Shown here: one piece after another, positions 40,079 to 51,430 of the stretch
Layout of the letters: each line of letters begins with the position of its first letter
Position numbering within the stretch: position 1 is the stretch's first letter
NCBI RefSeq assembly: GCF_009601685.2
Contig: NZ_CP045701.2
Span: 5,270,001 to 5,334,000 of the forward strand
Length of the DNA: 64,000 nucleotides
Origin: Pseudomonas brassicacearum
GTDB taxonomy: Bacteria; Pseudomonadota; Gammaproteobacteria; Pseudomonadales; Pseudomonadaceae
Direction of reading: 5' to 3'
Notes under the pieces: model-generated
Databases searched by the model: none
What the model was told of the DNA's origin: nothing
Seen by the model: the letters and a program-made list of their open reading frames with translations, nothing else
Program-made: the position numbers and the translations under genes

Positions 40079-40822
40079 TCAGGATTTAGCGGCAGCCAGG
40101 ATCAGCGCTTTCATTTCCGCCACAGCCGACTTGAACCCGACGAACAACGCATGGGCCACCAGCGCGTGACCGATGTTCAGTTCGTTGATGCCCTTGATCG
40201 CCGCGACAGCCTCGACGTTATGGTAGTGCAAGCCATGGCCGGCGTTGACGATCAGGCCCTTGGCCAGGCCGAAGGCAACGCCGTCAGCTACGCGCTGCAG
40301 CTCATCGGCCACATCCGTGGGGGTCTCGGCATCGGCGTAACGGCCCGTGTGCAGTTCGATGGCGGGCGCGCCGACCCGCTTGGACGCCTCGATCTGCCGT
40401 TCGTCGGCATCAATGAACAGCGACACCTCGGCGCCGATCTTCGACAGGCGCTCCACTGCCAAGCTGATCCGCGCCTCCTGCCCCGCTACGTCGAGGCCGC
40501 CTTCGGTGGTCAGTTCCTGACGCGTCTCCGGCACCAGGCAGATGTGCGCCGGGCGGATGAGCTCGGCGAACGCCATCATTTCTTCGGTCACGCCCATTTC
40601 GAAGTTCATGCGGGTTTGCAGCACGTCCTTGAGCAGCAGCACGTCGCGCTCCTGGATGTGACGACGGTCTTCACGCAAGTGCACAGTGATGCCGTCGGCG
40701 CCCGCCTCCTCCGCGTCCAGTGCGGCCTTGACCGGATCCGGGTAACGCGTACCGCGGGCCTGGCGCAGGGTGGCGACATGGTCGATGTTCACGCCGAGAA
40801 GAATGCGATTGCTGGTGCTCAC
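40079..40822 (-). CDS. pdxJ: Pyridoxine 5'-phosphate synthase
   Basis: The 247-residue TIM-barrel enzyme joins 1-deoxyxylulose 5-phosphate and 3-amino-2-oxopropyl phosphate to give pyridoxine 5'-phosphate (vitamin B6). The N-terminal [21 protein letters not shown] is the family signature, with a catalytic His in [13 protein letters not shown] and the phosphate loop [10 protein letters not shown] near the end. Length is typical. It follows recO on the minus strand with a 49-base gap, as in other Pseudomonas genomes. Confidence 0.97.
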   Translation of the reverse strand: MSTSNRILLGVNIDHVATLRQARGTRYPDPVKAALDAEEAGADGITVHLREDRRHIQERDVLLLKDVLQTRMNFEMGVTEEMMAFAELIRPAHICLVPETRQELTTEGGLDVAGQEARISLAVERLSKIGAEVSLFIDADERQIEASKRVGAPAIELHTGRYADAETPTDVADELQRVADGVAFGLAKGLIVNAGHGLHYHNVEAVAAIKGINELNIGHALVAHALFVGFKSAVAEMKALILAAAKS

Positions 40823-40871
40823 GAAAAGGCTCCTGAATGGACGAATAGTCGGCCCACAGCATACGGGTTGA

Positions 40872-41561
40872 TCAGGGCTTGCGAAACAGCTCGCGACTGA
40901 CCAGTGGCCGCCCGCCCAGATGCACAGCCAGGGCCTGGCGCATCAACCGCTTGGCTGCCGACAAGGCACCTGGCGCACTCCAGTCGGCCTCGGCCATGGC
41001 CAGCAGCTCCGCACCGTTGAACAACCCTGGTTGCAACAGGTAGACCTGCTCCAGGCCGGCATCCACCTGCAAGCGGTAAAGACCGTCCGCCGCGATGGGT
41101 TCGCCATGCAGGTCGGTATTCAGCGCGAAGCCATAGCCCAGGTCATCCAGCAGCCGCCATTCGAACGAGCGCAGCAGCGGCTCCAGCGGACGGCCTTCAG
41201 CCAGGGCCAGCAGCGTGGCGGCGTAGTGGTCGAATACGGCCGGGTGGGGATCTTCGGCGGGCAGCAGGCGGATCAGCAGTTCATTGAGGTACAAGCCGCT
41301 GAACAGCGCCTCACCGTTGAGCCACGCCGCGACGCCATTGCTTTCCATGCGCCCGACATTTTTCAACTCGCCTCGGCCACGGAACTCGACTTCCAGCGGC
41401 ACGAATGGCCGCGCCAGCGTCCCTGCCTTGCCCCGCGCCCCACGCAACACCGCCCGCAGCCGCCCTTGCGGCGTGAGGAAGTCCACCAGGGCGCTGCTTT
41501 CGCGGTAGGCGCGGCTGTGGAGGACGTAGGCGGGTTGGCCGATGGGTTGGGTGGGGGACAT
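40872..41561 (-). CDS. recO: DNA repair protein RecO
   Basis: The 229-residue protein loads RecA with RecF and RecR during gap repair. The N-terminal OB-fold begins [26 protein letters not shown], and the body has [22 protein letters not shown] and [15 protein letters not shown]. No zinc-finger cysteines are seen, as is common in gamma-proteobacterial RecO. The start at 41561 gives the usual Pseudomonas length; the frame is open further upstream. The gap to era holds a REPIN. Confidence 0.93.
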   Translation of the reverse strand: MSPTQPIGQPAYVLHSRAYRESSALVDFLTPQGRLRAVLRGARGKAGTLARPFVPLEVEFRGRGELKNVGRMESNGVAAWLNGEALFSGLYLNELLIRLLPAEDPHPAVFDHYAATLLALAEGRPLEPLLRSFEWRLLDDLGYGFALNTDLHGEPIAADGLYRLQVDAGLEQVYLLQPGLFNGAELLAMAEADWSAPGALSAAKRLMRQALAVHLGGRPLVSRELFRKP

Positions 41562-41615
41562 GGAAATCAAAGTTCTCAATGGACGAGCAGAGTTTTTAAA
41601 CAGCCCCAAACCAAT

Positions 41616-41703
41616 GTGGGAGCGAGCTTGCTCGCGATGGCGGACTGTCAGTCAACATCCATGTTGAATATCAGGCCCTCATCGCGAGCAAGCTCGCTCC
41701 CAC
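41616..41703. repeat. REPIN, family A, between era and recO
   Basis: Ends GTGGGAGCGAGCTTGCTCGC and GCGAGCAAGCTCGCTCCCAC around a spacer containing CATGTTGAATAT. It separates two co-directional genes of the conserved block. Confidence 0.88.
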
Positions 41704-41732
41704 AATGTTTCTTGGTACATCCAGTCAGGTAA

Positions 41733-42635
41733 TCAGAGGTCGCCGTAGCCCAACGAACGCAACGCCCGCTCGTCGTCGGACCAGCCGCCCTTCACCTTGA
41801 CCCACAGGTTGAGCATGATCTTGGAGTCGAACAGCAGCTCCATGTCCTTGCGCGCCTCGGTGCCGATGCGCTTGATGCGCTCGCCCTTGTCGCCAATGAT
41901 GATTTTCTTCTGGCCGTCACGTTCGACGAGGATCAATGCATGAATGTGCAGGGTCTTCCCCTGTTGCTTGAACTCTTCGATTTCGACCGTGATCTGGTAA
42001 GGCAGCTCGGCGCCCATCTGACGCATGATTTTTTCACGCACCAGCTCGGCGGCGAGGAAACGGCTGCTGCGGTCGGTGATCTGGTCTTCGGGGAAGAAAT
42101 GATCGTTTTCCGGCAGGTGTTCGGCAATCACTCGCTCAAGCGCCTCGAGGTTGTGGCCGTGCTGGGCAGAGATCGGGATGATCTGGGCATTCGGCAACTG
42201 TTCCTGCAACCAGGTCAGGTGCGGCATCAGTTCAGCCTTGTCTTCGATGCGATCAGTCTTGTTCAGCGCCACGATCAAGGGACCTGTCACGTACTGGACG
42301 CGTTCGAGGACCATCTGGTCTTCTTCGGTCCACTTGGTGCGGTCGACCACGAAGATCACCACGTCGACGTCTTTCAACGCCGCCGAGGCGGTCTTGTTCA
42401 TGTAGCGATTCAGGGCCTTTTCGCCGCCCTTGTGCATGCCTGGGGTGTCAACGTAGATCGCCTGCACGGCGCCTTCGGTCTTGATGCCCAGCATGTTGTG
42501 GCGGGTGGTCTGGGGCTTGCGCGAGGTGATCGCCAGCTTTTGACCCAGGATGTGGTTCAGCAGCGTGGACTTGCCCACGTTCGGCCGACCGACAATGGCG
42601 ACATAGCCGCAGCGGGTGACGGTTGTATCAGTCAT
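41733..42635 (-). CDS. era: GTPase Era
   Basis: The 300-residue protein has the G motifs GRPNVGKST (G1), DTPGMH (G3) and NKTDRI (G4), then a C-terminal KH RNA-binding domain ([24 protein letters not shown]). It binds the 16S rRNA 3' end and is needed for 30S assembly. The ATG at 42635 overlaps the rnc stop by eight bases, indicating translational coupling. A start two codons upstream is less likely. Length matches the family. Confidence 0.97.
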   Translation of the reverse strand: MTDTTVTRCGYVAIVGRPNVGKSTLLNHILGQKLAITSRKPQTTRHNMLGIKTEGAVQAIYVDTPGMHKGGEKALNRYMNKTASAALKDVDVVIFVVDRTKWTEEDQMVLERVQYVTGPLIVALNKTDRIEDKAELMPHLTWLQEQLPNAQIIPISAQHGHNLEALERVIAEHLPENDHFFPEDQITDRSSRFLAAELVREKIMRQMGAELPYQITVEIEEFKQQGKTLHIHALILVERDGQKKIIIGDKGERIKRIGTEARKDMELLFDSKIMLNLWVKVKGGWSDDERALRSLGYGDL

Positions 42636-43317
42636 TGCCATTCTCCACACCCAGGGCAATCAGTGCTGCGGCGGCCGCTACCTGTTCGGCAATGCGACGG
42701 CTCACACCCTGACCCCGGCTTTTTTCATTCAATAGGACAACTTCGCATTCGACGAAGAAGGTACGGCAATGCGGCTCACCCTGGATATCCACGACTTCGT
42801 AGCGCGGTAGCTCGCAACTGCGCGATTGCAGGAATTCCTGCAAACGGGTCTTCGGGTCTTTGTTGGTGTCCACCAGCGTCAGGCTGTCGATCTCGGACGT
42901 CAGCCAGGCCAGCACGCGTTCGCGCGCCATTTCCATGCCTGAATCCAGGTAGATCGCGCCAATCAGCGCTTCCAGGGCATCGGCCAGGATCGACTCGCGA
43001 CGGAAACCGCCGCTTTTCAACTCACCGGAGCCCAGGCGCAGGTAGTCGCCCAGGTCGAAACCACGGGCCAGTACGGCCAGGGTCTCACCTTTTACCAAGC
43101 GCGCGCGTAAACGCGACAACTGGCCTTCGCGGGCCAACGGGAAACGCTCGAAAAGCGCCTCACCGGCCACGAAGTTGAGGATGGCATCACCGAGGAATTC
43201 GAGGCGTTCGTTGTTGCGCCCGGCAAAACTGCGGTGAGTGAGGGCCAGGAGCATCAGATCCTGGTCCTTGAAGGTGTAGCCGAGCTGACGCTCGAGACGG
43301 CTTAGAGAAACGCTCAC
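42628..43317 (-). CDS. rnc: Ribonuclease III
   Basis: The 229-residue endonuclease cuts double-stranded RNA in rRNA and mRNA processing. The catalytic domain holds [11 protein letters not shown] (signature) and [16 protein letters not shown] with the acidic metal ligands. The C-terminal double-stranded RNA-binding domain is [13 protein letters not shown] to [16 protein letters not shown]. It lies upstream of era in the conserved lepA-lepB-rnc-era order. Length is normal. Confidence 0.97.
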   Translation of the reverse strand: MSVSLSRLERQLGYTFKDQDLMLLALTHRSFAGRNNERLEFLGDAILNFVAGEALFERFPLAREGQLSRLRARLVKGETLAVLARGFDLGDYLRLGSGELKSGGFRRESILADALEALIGAIYLDSGMEMARERVLAWLTSEIDSLTLVDTNKDPKTRLQEFLQSRSCELPRYEVVDIQGEPHCRTFFVECEVVLLNEKSRGQGVSRRIAEQVAAAAALIALGVENGND

Positions 43318-43501
43318 GGTTTACCCACGCTGAGTTCGTGGCTGGATTCCACCGCCACGGCGGCAAGGCGCCGTTGGCTTGGGACAATTAACGCTGTGTT
43401 CAAAAATGACGTCCTGACTATCGTTGGCTTCATGCCTTCGGGCAACCTTGTGCGGGCTCCAGAAAAGCATTCGGCGCTGTGTTCAACAGCGCCGTGTGTG
43501 A
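43318..43501. other. lepB-rnc gap: no gene found where P. aeruginosa has a small one
   Basis: These 184 bases contain no credible coding frame. A hairpin (CGGCGCTG/CAGCGCCG, about 43471-43493) lies close to the lepB stop and in the minus direction is followed by a few T residues (AATGCTTTTC). In P. aeruginosa a short hypothetical gene (DUF4845 type) lies between lepB and rnc. Confidence 0.55.
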
Positions 43502-44356
43502 TTACTTGATCAGGCCAACCCGCGAGAAATTCGGCAGGTGACTGAGTTTGGGTTCCGGCCAGCTCATCCAGACCGCAAAGGCCTTGCCGACGATGTTGCG
43601 GTCCGGGACCATGCCCAGCAGATTCTTGGGAATGTTCGGATCATCCCAGTACCGGCTGTCATTGGAGTTGTCGCGGTTGTCGCCCATCATGAAGTAGTGG
43701 CCCGCCGGCACGGTCCACGAATGGTCCGGTGCTGCGCGGTAGCGGCTCATTTCCTTGCGGATCAGGTGCTCGGCCTTGCCGAGTTTTTCCTGGTAGAGCT
43801 CGGCGCTGCCCAGTGTGCCCGGCTCGGAGCCGATCAGCTGTTCGGCCACCGATTCGCCATTGACGAACAGGCGCTTGTCGGCGGAGTAGCGGATCGTGTC
43901 GCCCGGCAGGCCAACGACACGCTTGATGTAGTTGACGCTCGGGTCGCTCGGGAAGCGGAACACCATGACATCGCCGCGTTGCGGGTCACCCACCTCGATG
44001 ACCTTCTTGTCGATCACCGGCAGGCGGATCCCGTAGGAGAACTTGTTCACCAGGATGAAATCGCCCACGTCCAGGGTCGGCTTCATCGAGCCGGACGGGA
44101 TCTGGAACGGCTCCACCAGGAACGAGCGCAGTACCAGCACGATGAACAGCACCGGGAAGAACGACTTGCCGTATTCGACCAGCAGCGGTTCCTTGTTGAG
44201 CTTTTCGACCACCACACCATCAGGCTGGCTGACGCTGCCCTGATAAGAGGCGATGGCCGCCCGGCGCCGAGGCGCCAGGAACAACAGATCAAGCAACGCC
44301 AACAGGCCGCAGACAAATACGGCGATAACCAGCAACAGCGGGAAATTTAGCGACAT
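43502..44356 (-). CDS. lepB: Signal peptidase I
   Basis: The 284-residue inner-membrane enzyme removes signal peptides. Two transmembrane segments are near the N-terminus (about 5-25 and 62-80). The catalytic serine is in PSGSMKPTL, and the general base lysine is in YIKRVVGLPGD. The box MGDNRDNSNDSRYW is diagnostic. It starts five bases downstream of the lepA stop codon, so lepA-lepB form an operon. Confidence 0.97.
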   Translation of the reverse strand: MSLNFPLLLVIAVFVCGLLALLDLLFLAPRRRAAIASYQGSVSQPDGVVVEKLNKEPLLVEYGKSFFPVLFIVLVLRSFLVEPFQIPSGSMKPTLDVGDFILVNKFSYGIRLPVIDKKVIEVGDPQRGDVMVFRFPSDPSVNYIKRVVGLPGDTIRYSADKRLFVNGESVAEQLIGSEPGTLGSAELYQEKLGKAEHLIRKEMSRYRAAPDHSWTVPAGHYFMMGDNRDNSNDSRYWDDPNIPKNLLGMVPDRNIVGKAFAVWMSWPEPKLSHLPNFSRVGLIK

Positions 44357-44361
44357 AGGAC

Positions 44362-46161
44362 CTAACTATCCAACCTGAGCACCGCAAGGAAGGCTTCCTG
44401 TGGAATTTCCACGTTACCAACCTGCTTCATGCGTTTTTTACCGGCCTTCTGCTTTTCCAACAGCTTGCGCTTACGGCTGACGTCGCCGCCGTAGCATTTG
44501 GCCAATACGTTCTTTCTGAGCGCCTTGACGGTTGTACGCGCCACAATCTGCCCGCCAATGGCGGCCTGGATTGCCACATCGAACATCTGCCGCGGAATCA
44601 GTTCCTTCATCTTCTCGGTCAATGCACGACCTTTGTAGTGCGCGTTGTCACGGTGCACGATCAAGGCCAGGGCATCGACTTTCTCACCGTTGATCAGCAC
44701 ATCCAACTTCACCAGATTAGCCGATTGGTAACGATCGAAATGATAGTCCAGCGAAGCATAGCCGCGACTGGTGGATTTAAGGCGGTCGAAGAAGTCCAGC
44801 ACCACTTCGTTCATCGGCAGGTCGTAGGTCACCTGGACCTGCGTGCCGAGGAACAGCATGTCGTGCTGCACACCGCGTTTCTCGATACACAGGGTAATGA
44901 CGTTACCCAGGTGCTCCTGAGGCACAAGGATGTTGGCCCGCACGATCGGTTCGCGCATATCCTCGATGGCCGACAGGTCCGGCAGCTTGGACGGGTTGTC
45001 GACGTAGAGGGTCTCGCCGTTCTTGAGCAGCAGCTCGAAAATAACCGTCGGCGCCGTGGTGATCAGGTCCAGGTCGTACTCGCGCTCCAGGCGCTCCTGG
45101 ATGATTTCCATGTGCAACATGCCCAGGAACCCGCAACGGAAGCCGAAGCCCAGGGCATCGGAGCTTTCCGGGGTGTACTGCAGGGACGAGTCGTTCAGGG
45201 TCAGCTTTTGCAGGGCTTCGCGGAAATCCTCGAAGTCGTCCGAGCTGACCGGGAACAGGCCGGCATAGACTTGCGGCTGGATACGTTTGAAACCTGGCAG
45301 CACATCGACGTCGGGGGTGGAGCTCAAGGTCAGGGTGTCGCCGACCGGCGCCCCGTGGATGTCCTTGATGCCGGCGATGATGAAGCCCACTTCACCGGCC
45401 TTCAGGTCTACGGTAGCGGTGTGTTTCGGGTTGAATACACCGACGCTGTCCACCAGGTGGATCTTGCCGGTGGACTTGACCAGGATCTTGTCGCCCTTCT
45501 TCACGCGGCCATGGCGCACGCGAACCAGGGACACCACGCCCAGGTAGTTGTCGAACCAGGAGTCGATGATCAACGCTTGCAGCGGATCTTCGATGTTGCC
45601 GGTCGGCGCGGGAATGGTCGTGACCAGGCGTTCGAGCACTTCATCCACGCCCAGGCCGGTCTTGGCACTGCAGGTGACCGCGTCGGTGGCGTCAATGCCG
45701 ATGATTTTCTCGATTTCTTCCTTCACGCGGTCCGGATCGGCCTGGGGCAGGTCGATCTTGTTCAGCACCGGCATGACTTCCAGGCCCTGCTCGATGGCCG
45801 TGTAGCAGTTGGCAACCGACTGGGCTTCGACACCCTGGCCGGCGTCGACCACCAGCAGCGCACCTTCACAGGCCGCCAGCGACCGGCTGACTTCATAGGT
45901 GAAGTCGACGTGCCCTGGGGTATCGATGAAGTTCAGCTGGTAGGTGATGCCGTCGCGGGCCTTGTAGTAGAGGGTAACGCTGTGGGCCTTGATGGTGATC
46001 CCGCGTTCACGCTCCAGGTCCATGGAGTCCAGTACCTGGGCTTCCATTTCACGCTCGGCCAGGCCGCCGCACATCTGGATGAAGCGATCGGCCAGCGTCG
46101 ACTTGCCATGGTCAATGTGGGCGATGATGGAGAAATTGCGGATATGACTCAAATCACTCAC
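44362..46161 (-). CDS. lepA: Elongation factor 4 (ribosomal back-translocase LepA)
   Basis: The 599-residue GTPase has the G1 motif [10 protein letters not shown]3 DTPGHVDF and G4 NKIDLP, followed by EF-G-like domains II, III and V and the LepA-specific C-terminal domain ([26 protein letters not shown]). It acts on stalled or mis-translocated ribosomes. It leads the lepA-lepB unit on the minus strand. The gap to lptG holds a partial REP. Confidence 0.97.
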   Translation of the reverse strand: MSDLSHIRNFSIIAHIDHGKSTLADRFIQMCGGLAEREMEAQVLDSMDLERERGITIKAHSVTLYYKARDGITYQLNFIDTPGHVDFTYEVSRSLAACEGALLVVDAGQGVEAQSVANCYTAIEQGLEVMPVLNKIDLPQADPDRVKEEIEKIIGIDATDAVTCSAKTGLGVDEVLERLVTTIPAPTGNIEDPLQALIIDSWFDNYLGVVSLVRVRHGRVKKGDKILVKSTGKIHLVDSVGVFNPKHTATVDLKAGEVGFIIAGIKDIHGAPVGDTLTLSSTPDVDVLPGFKRIQPQVYAGLFPVSSDDFEDFREALQKLTLNDSSLQYTPESSDALGFGFRCGFLGMLHMEIIQERLEREYDLDLITTAPTVIFELLLKNGETLYVDNPSKLPDLSAIEDMREPIVRANILVPQEHLGNVITLCIEKRGVQHDMLFLGTQVQVTYDLPMNEVVLDFFDRLKSTSRGYASLDYHFDRYQSANLVKLDVLINGEKVDALALIVHRDNAHYKGRALTEKMKELIPRQMFDVAIQAAIGGQIVARTTVKALRKNVLAKCYGGDVSRKRKLLEKQKAGKKRMKQVGNVEIPQEAFLAVLRLDS

Positions 46162-46236
46162 GGATCAACACTCAAAAAGGCTGCAGGCATAGCCCGCCGA
46201 AAAATAGCCGGGAATTGTACCTGATACACCGCGCGA

Positions 46237-46275
46237 GTGGGAGCAAAGCTTGCTCCCCCACAGCCTTGCTCCCAC
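46237..46275. repeat. REP fragments, family A
   Basis: GTGGGAGCAAAGCTTGCTCC followed by a further GCCTTGCTCCCAC end; a compact, partly degenerate pair between lepA and lptG. Confidence 0.7.
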
Positions 46276-46297
46276 AGCCCCCTTGCGACAGGTGCGA

Positions 46298-47359
46298 TCA
46301 ACCCGCCCGACGCAACAGCCAGAGCCCGGCCAACGCGCAGACACCGGCCGGCACCAGCACCGCAAACAGCGGCGAGAAGCCGAACACCAGGCTCGACGGC
46401 CCCAGCAGATCCTGGGCAATGCGGAAAGTGAAGCCCACCAGCACGCCGGTAAACACCCGCTGGCCAAGGGTCACCGAACGCAGCGGACCGAAAATGAAGG
46501 AAATGGCCATCAACACCAAGGCGGCGGTGACCAACGGTTGCAACACCTTGACCCAAAACGCCAGCCAGTAGCGGCCGTTATTCAAGCCCTGGTCCGCCAG
46601 GTAGTGGATATACCCCCACAAGCCGGTAATCGACAGGGATTCAGGTGCCATCACCACAGTGCTGAGCAGCTGCGGGCTGATCGACACATCCCAGCGTTCC
46701 TGTGGCGCGGCGACCACCTCGGTACGCTTGTCATGGAACACAGTGGTGGTGACGTCATTGAGTTGCCAGTGATCCTCGGCGAATTTGGCGCGCTTGGCGA
46801 AGCTCGACGAGAGCATGTGCCGCTGGTCGTCGAAGCGATAACGGGTCACGCCGTACAGAATGCCGTTGGGCTGGACCGAGTTGATATGGATGAATTCATC
46901 GCCCTGGCGGTGCCACAGGCCGTGCTTGGCGCTTTGCGCATCGCCACCGCCCTGGGCCAGGGAACGGTTGGCCTGGGCAGTATTTTCGGTGGCAGGGGCA
47001 ATGTATTCGCCGATCAACACACCCACCAGCATCAGCACCAACATGGGCTTCATCACCGCCCAGACGATCCGACCAATGGACACGCCGGCGGCGCGCATGA
47101 TGGTCAGTTCGCTGTTGCTGGCCAGGCTGCCCAGGCCGATCAGGCAGCCGATCAACGCGGCCATTGGCAGCATGTCGTACAGACGCCGGGGGGCGGTCAG
47201 CAGCACGTAGCTCGCCACGTCCATCAAGGTATAGGTGTCGCTGACGTCGCTCATTTCATCGATGAAGGCAAACAGGGTCGCCAGGCCGAGAATGATCCCC
47301 AGCACCGCAAGGATCGCCATGAACACGCTGCTGCCGATGTAGCGATCGAGCTTAACCAC
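46298..47359 (-). CDS. lptG: LPS export ABC transporter permease LptG
   Basis: The 353-residue protein has six transmembrane helices, three at each end (start KLDRYIGSSVFMAILAVLGIILGLATLFAF), and a periplasmic beta-jellyroll domain between them. With LptF and LptB it extracts LPS from the inner membrane. MLPMAALIGCLIGLGSLASNSELTIMRAAG is the coupling region. Its start overlaps the lptF stop by eight bases. Confidence 0.95.
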   Translation of the reverse strand: MVKLDRYIGSSVFMAILAVLGIILGLATLFAFIDEMSDVSDTYTLMDVASYVLLTAPRRLYDMLPMAALIGCLIGLGSLASNSELTIMRAAGVSIGRIVWAVMKPMLVLMLVGVLIGEYIAPATENTAQANRSLAQGGGDAQSAKHGLWHRQGDEFIHINSVQPNGILYGVTRYRFDDQRHMLSSSFAKRAKFAEDHWQLNDVTTTVFHDKRTEVVAAPQERWDVSISPQLLSTVVMAPESLSITGLWGYIHYLADQGLNNGRYWLAFWVKVLQPLVTAALVLMAISFIFGPLRSVTLGQRVFTGVLVGFTFRIAQDLLGPSSLVFGFSPLFAVLVPAGVCALAGLWLLRRAG

Positions 47360-48473
47360 GGGCCACCTCCAGCGCGCTGCGGCGACTGGCCAGCTTCAGG
47401 CGTAGCGGCTCCCAATAGAGCAGCCCCAGGCCGATGGCCAGGAAGATCGAGTGCACCCACCACAGGCCCAGGGCTGGCGGGATCTTGCCTTTCTCCAACG
47501 CACTGCGGGCGGAAATCAGGATGGTCAGGTAAGCCATATACAGAAGAATCGCCGGCAGCAGTTTGAGGAAACGCCCCTGGCGCGGGTTGACCCGCGACAG
47601 CGGGACCGCCATGAGGGTCACGATGAACACCAGCAGCGGCAAGGACAGGCGCCATTGCAGCTCGGTACGGGCACGAATGTCCTTGTTGCCCAGCAGGCTG
47701 GCGGTGGACATCGCGTCACGGTCAGTGACTTCGTCGCTGACCTCGGGCTTGGGCAACAGCACGCCATAGGTGTCGTACTTGATGGCCCGGTAATCGGCCT
47801 GCCCCGGCTTGCCGTCATAGCGATAGCCGTTTTCCAGGATCAGGTAGCGATTGCCGTCGGGGTTGATTTCCTGCCGGCCCTTCTCGGCCACCAGCACAGA
47901 AATGCCACGGTCTTTCTTGGTATCCGAAGACAGGTTCTTTTGTGTAATGAAGACGCCGCCCAGGTCGATCCGATCGTCCGAGAGCCGTTCGGTGTAGGTC
48001 ACGCGCGTACCGTCGCGCAGGGCCTGGAAGCGCCCTGGCACCAGGGTGTCGAACTCGGTCATGGCGTCCTGCTGGTTGATCAGCAGTTGGAACTGGGTGG
48101 CGCCCTGGGGTGCCAGGCTCAGGCTCAGCCAGGCCACCACCAGTGCCACCAACGTGGCCGGGAACAGCGTCATGCGAAACAGGCGCTGCTGGCTCATGCC
48201 AGTGGCCGACAGCACGGTCATTTCGCTGTCCAGGTACAAGCGCCCGTAAGCCAGCAGGATGCCGAGGAACAACCCCAGCGGCAGGATCAATTGCAAGAAG
48301 CCCGGCAGGCGGAACCCCATGATCAGGAACAGCGAGCCCGGGTCCAGGGCGCCGGAGGCCGCCTGGGCGAGGTATTTGATGAAGCGCCCGCTCATGATGA
48401 TGACCAGCAGCACGGCGCTGACGGCGCTCAGGGTCAGCAGGACTTCACGGGATAAATAACGGAAGACGATCAA
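47352..48473 (-). CDS. lptF: LPS export ABC transporter permease LptF
   Basis: The 373-residue protein is the partner of LptG, with the same six-helix plan and a central periplasmic domain. The N-terminus IVFRYLSREVLLTLSAVSAVLLVIIMSGRF and the coupling helix GRLYLDSEMTVLSATGMS are typical. I chose the TTG start at 48473, because it has GGAG eight bases upstream and gives the usual family N-terminus. An in-frame GTG at 48482 would add three residues and overlap that ribosome site. It diverges from pepA. Confidence 0.93.
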   Translation of the reverse strand: MIVFRYLSREVLLTLSAVSAVLLVIIMSGRFIKYLAQAASGALDPGSLFLIMGFRLPGFLQLILPLGLFLGILLAYGRLYLDSEMTVLSATGMSQQRLFRMTLFPATLVALVVAWLSLSLAPQGATQFQLLINQQDAMTEFDTLVPGRFQALRDGTRVTYTERLSDDRIDLGGVFITQKNLSSDTKKDRGISVLVAEKGRQEINPDGNRYLILENGYRYDGKPGQADYRAIKYDTYGVLLPKPEVSDEVTDRDAMSTASLLGNKDIRARTELQWRLSLPLLVFIVTLMAVPLSRVNPRQGRFLKLLPAILLYMAYLTILISARSALEKGKIPPALGLWWVHSIFLAIGLGLLYWEPLRLKLASRRSALEVARG

Positions 48474-50279
<1,806 letters not shown>

Positions 50280-50339
50280 CACCAATGACCGTCGCTGGCG
50301 TTGCCTTCGGGTGGCGTCATCGGCGGCTCAGGAACCGCA

Positions 50340-50768
50340 ATGACCAAAGTCGATTTCTATATCCTGCCCAGCGCCGATCCGTCGGCGCGGCTGGATTTCG
50401 CCTGCAAGCTCGTCGAAAAGGCCTGGCGCATGGGGCACCGCATCTACCTGCATTGCAGCGATGCCGCCCAGCGTGAAGACCTGGACGCACGCCTGTGGGC
50501 TTTCAAGGGCGAGAGCTTCGTGCCCCACGGCCCGGCCGAAAACGAACCCGAAGGGTTGATCGTGCTGGGGCTGGGGGACGACTGCGGCCAGCACCAGGAT
50601 CTGCTGGTCAACCTCGACCTGAAAGTACCGGCCTTTGCCCCGCGCTTCGCCCGTGTGGCGGAAGTGGTGGTCGAAGACCCGGTCATCCGACAAGCCGCGC
50701 GGGAGAGTTTCCGTTTCTACCGCGAACAGGGCTATCCTCTGCAAGACCACCGTTTACAGCGACTCTGA
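50340..50768 (+). CDS. holC: DNA polymerase III subunit chi
   Basis: The 142-residue protein is the chi subunit that links the clamp loader to single-stranded DNA-binding protein. The start TKVDFYILPSADPSARLDFACKLVEKAWRMGHRIYLHC and LDARLWAFKGESFVPHG are family-typical, as is its place between pepA and valS. The ATG at 50340 gives the normal length. Confidence 0.95.
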   Translation: MTKVDFYILPSADPSARLDFACKLVEKAWRMGHRIYLHCSDAAQREDLDARLWAFKGESFVPHGPAENEPEGLIVLGLGDDCGQHQDLLVNLDLKVPAFAPRFARVAEVVVEDPVIRQAARESFRFYREQGYPLQDHRLQRL

Positions 50769-50776
50769 GCCCTACG

Positions 50777-51142
50777 ATGGACACTCCAAAACCGCCACAA
50801 AAGCCCGCGCATCTGTTGGATGACCTCGAGTCGATCCGCCAACTGCTCGGCGACGACAACCTGCAACCGCCGCTGCTGACCGACACGGTCGTGCACGAGC
50901 CGGTGCATGACGAACAGATCCCCCTGCTGTTCGAGCCGATCAACGGCCAGCCCGAACCCAAGCCTGCCGCCAATACCGAAGCCAAGGGCCCCGACGCCCT
51001 GCTGCACCTGGACCGCGAACTACGCGCTGCCGCACAGTTGATCATGCAAGACGTCATCGACGACTTCGCCCCCCACATCGAGACCGAGATCAAACGCCGG
51101 CTGGATGCGCGGATGGAGCGGCTGCTCAGTCAGTACGAATAA
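50777..51142 (+). CDS. Conserved small protein between holC and valS
   Basis: The 121-residue protein is acidic and low-complexity in its first half (LLDDLESIRQLLGDDNLQPPLL), with a helical C-terminal part (LDRELRAAAQLIMQDVIDDFAPHIETEIKRRLDARMERLLSQYE). This arrangement is found beside holC in other Pseudomonas; its function is unknown. It starts eight bases after the holC stop, so co-translation is likely. The C-terminal region resembles a coiled coil. No catalytic motif is present. Confidence 0.82.
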   Translation: MDTPKPPQKPAHLLDDLESIRQLLGDDNLQPPLLTDTVVHEPVHDEQIPLLFEPINGQPEPKPAANTEAKGPDALLHLDRELRAAAQLIMQDVIDDFAPHIETEIKRRLDARMERLLSQYE

Positions 51143-51195
51143 CCCGGTTCATATATGTTTTAGTGGCTCGGGCGCCTGCTCCGGCCGGACACGAT

Positions 51196-51311
51196 GTAGG
51201 AGCTGTCGAGTGCAACGAGGCTGCGATCTTGTCCCGGACAATTGAGTCCTAAGCGAAAACCGAAAAGATCAAGATCAAGATCAAAAGATCGCAGCCTTCG
51301 GCAGCTCCTAC
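51196..51311. repeat. REP pair, family C, upstream of valS
   Basis: Left end GTAGGAGCTGTCGAGTGCAA and GCTGCGATCTTG; right end GATCGCAGCCTTCGG followed by CAGCTCCTAC. The loop includes a short AAGATCAAGATC direct repeat. Confidence 0.82.
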
Positions 51312-51430
51312 AGTGCCTGGCGCGAGCAAGCGCCCTCGCCACAGGGACTTGTTGCGGCTCGCCCTGCGTCCTTCGCCCCGCTATACTTCCCGGCTTTTCC
51401 TGAATAAATGCCAATAGGGTCCCGCCGCGC

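Noticed and set aside
48046..48322. Short plus-strand frames opposite lptF
   Set aside because: Antisense to a clear lptF coding sequence; no evidence for expression.
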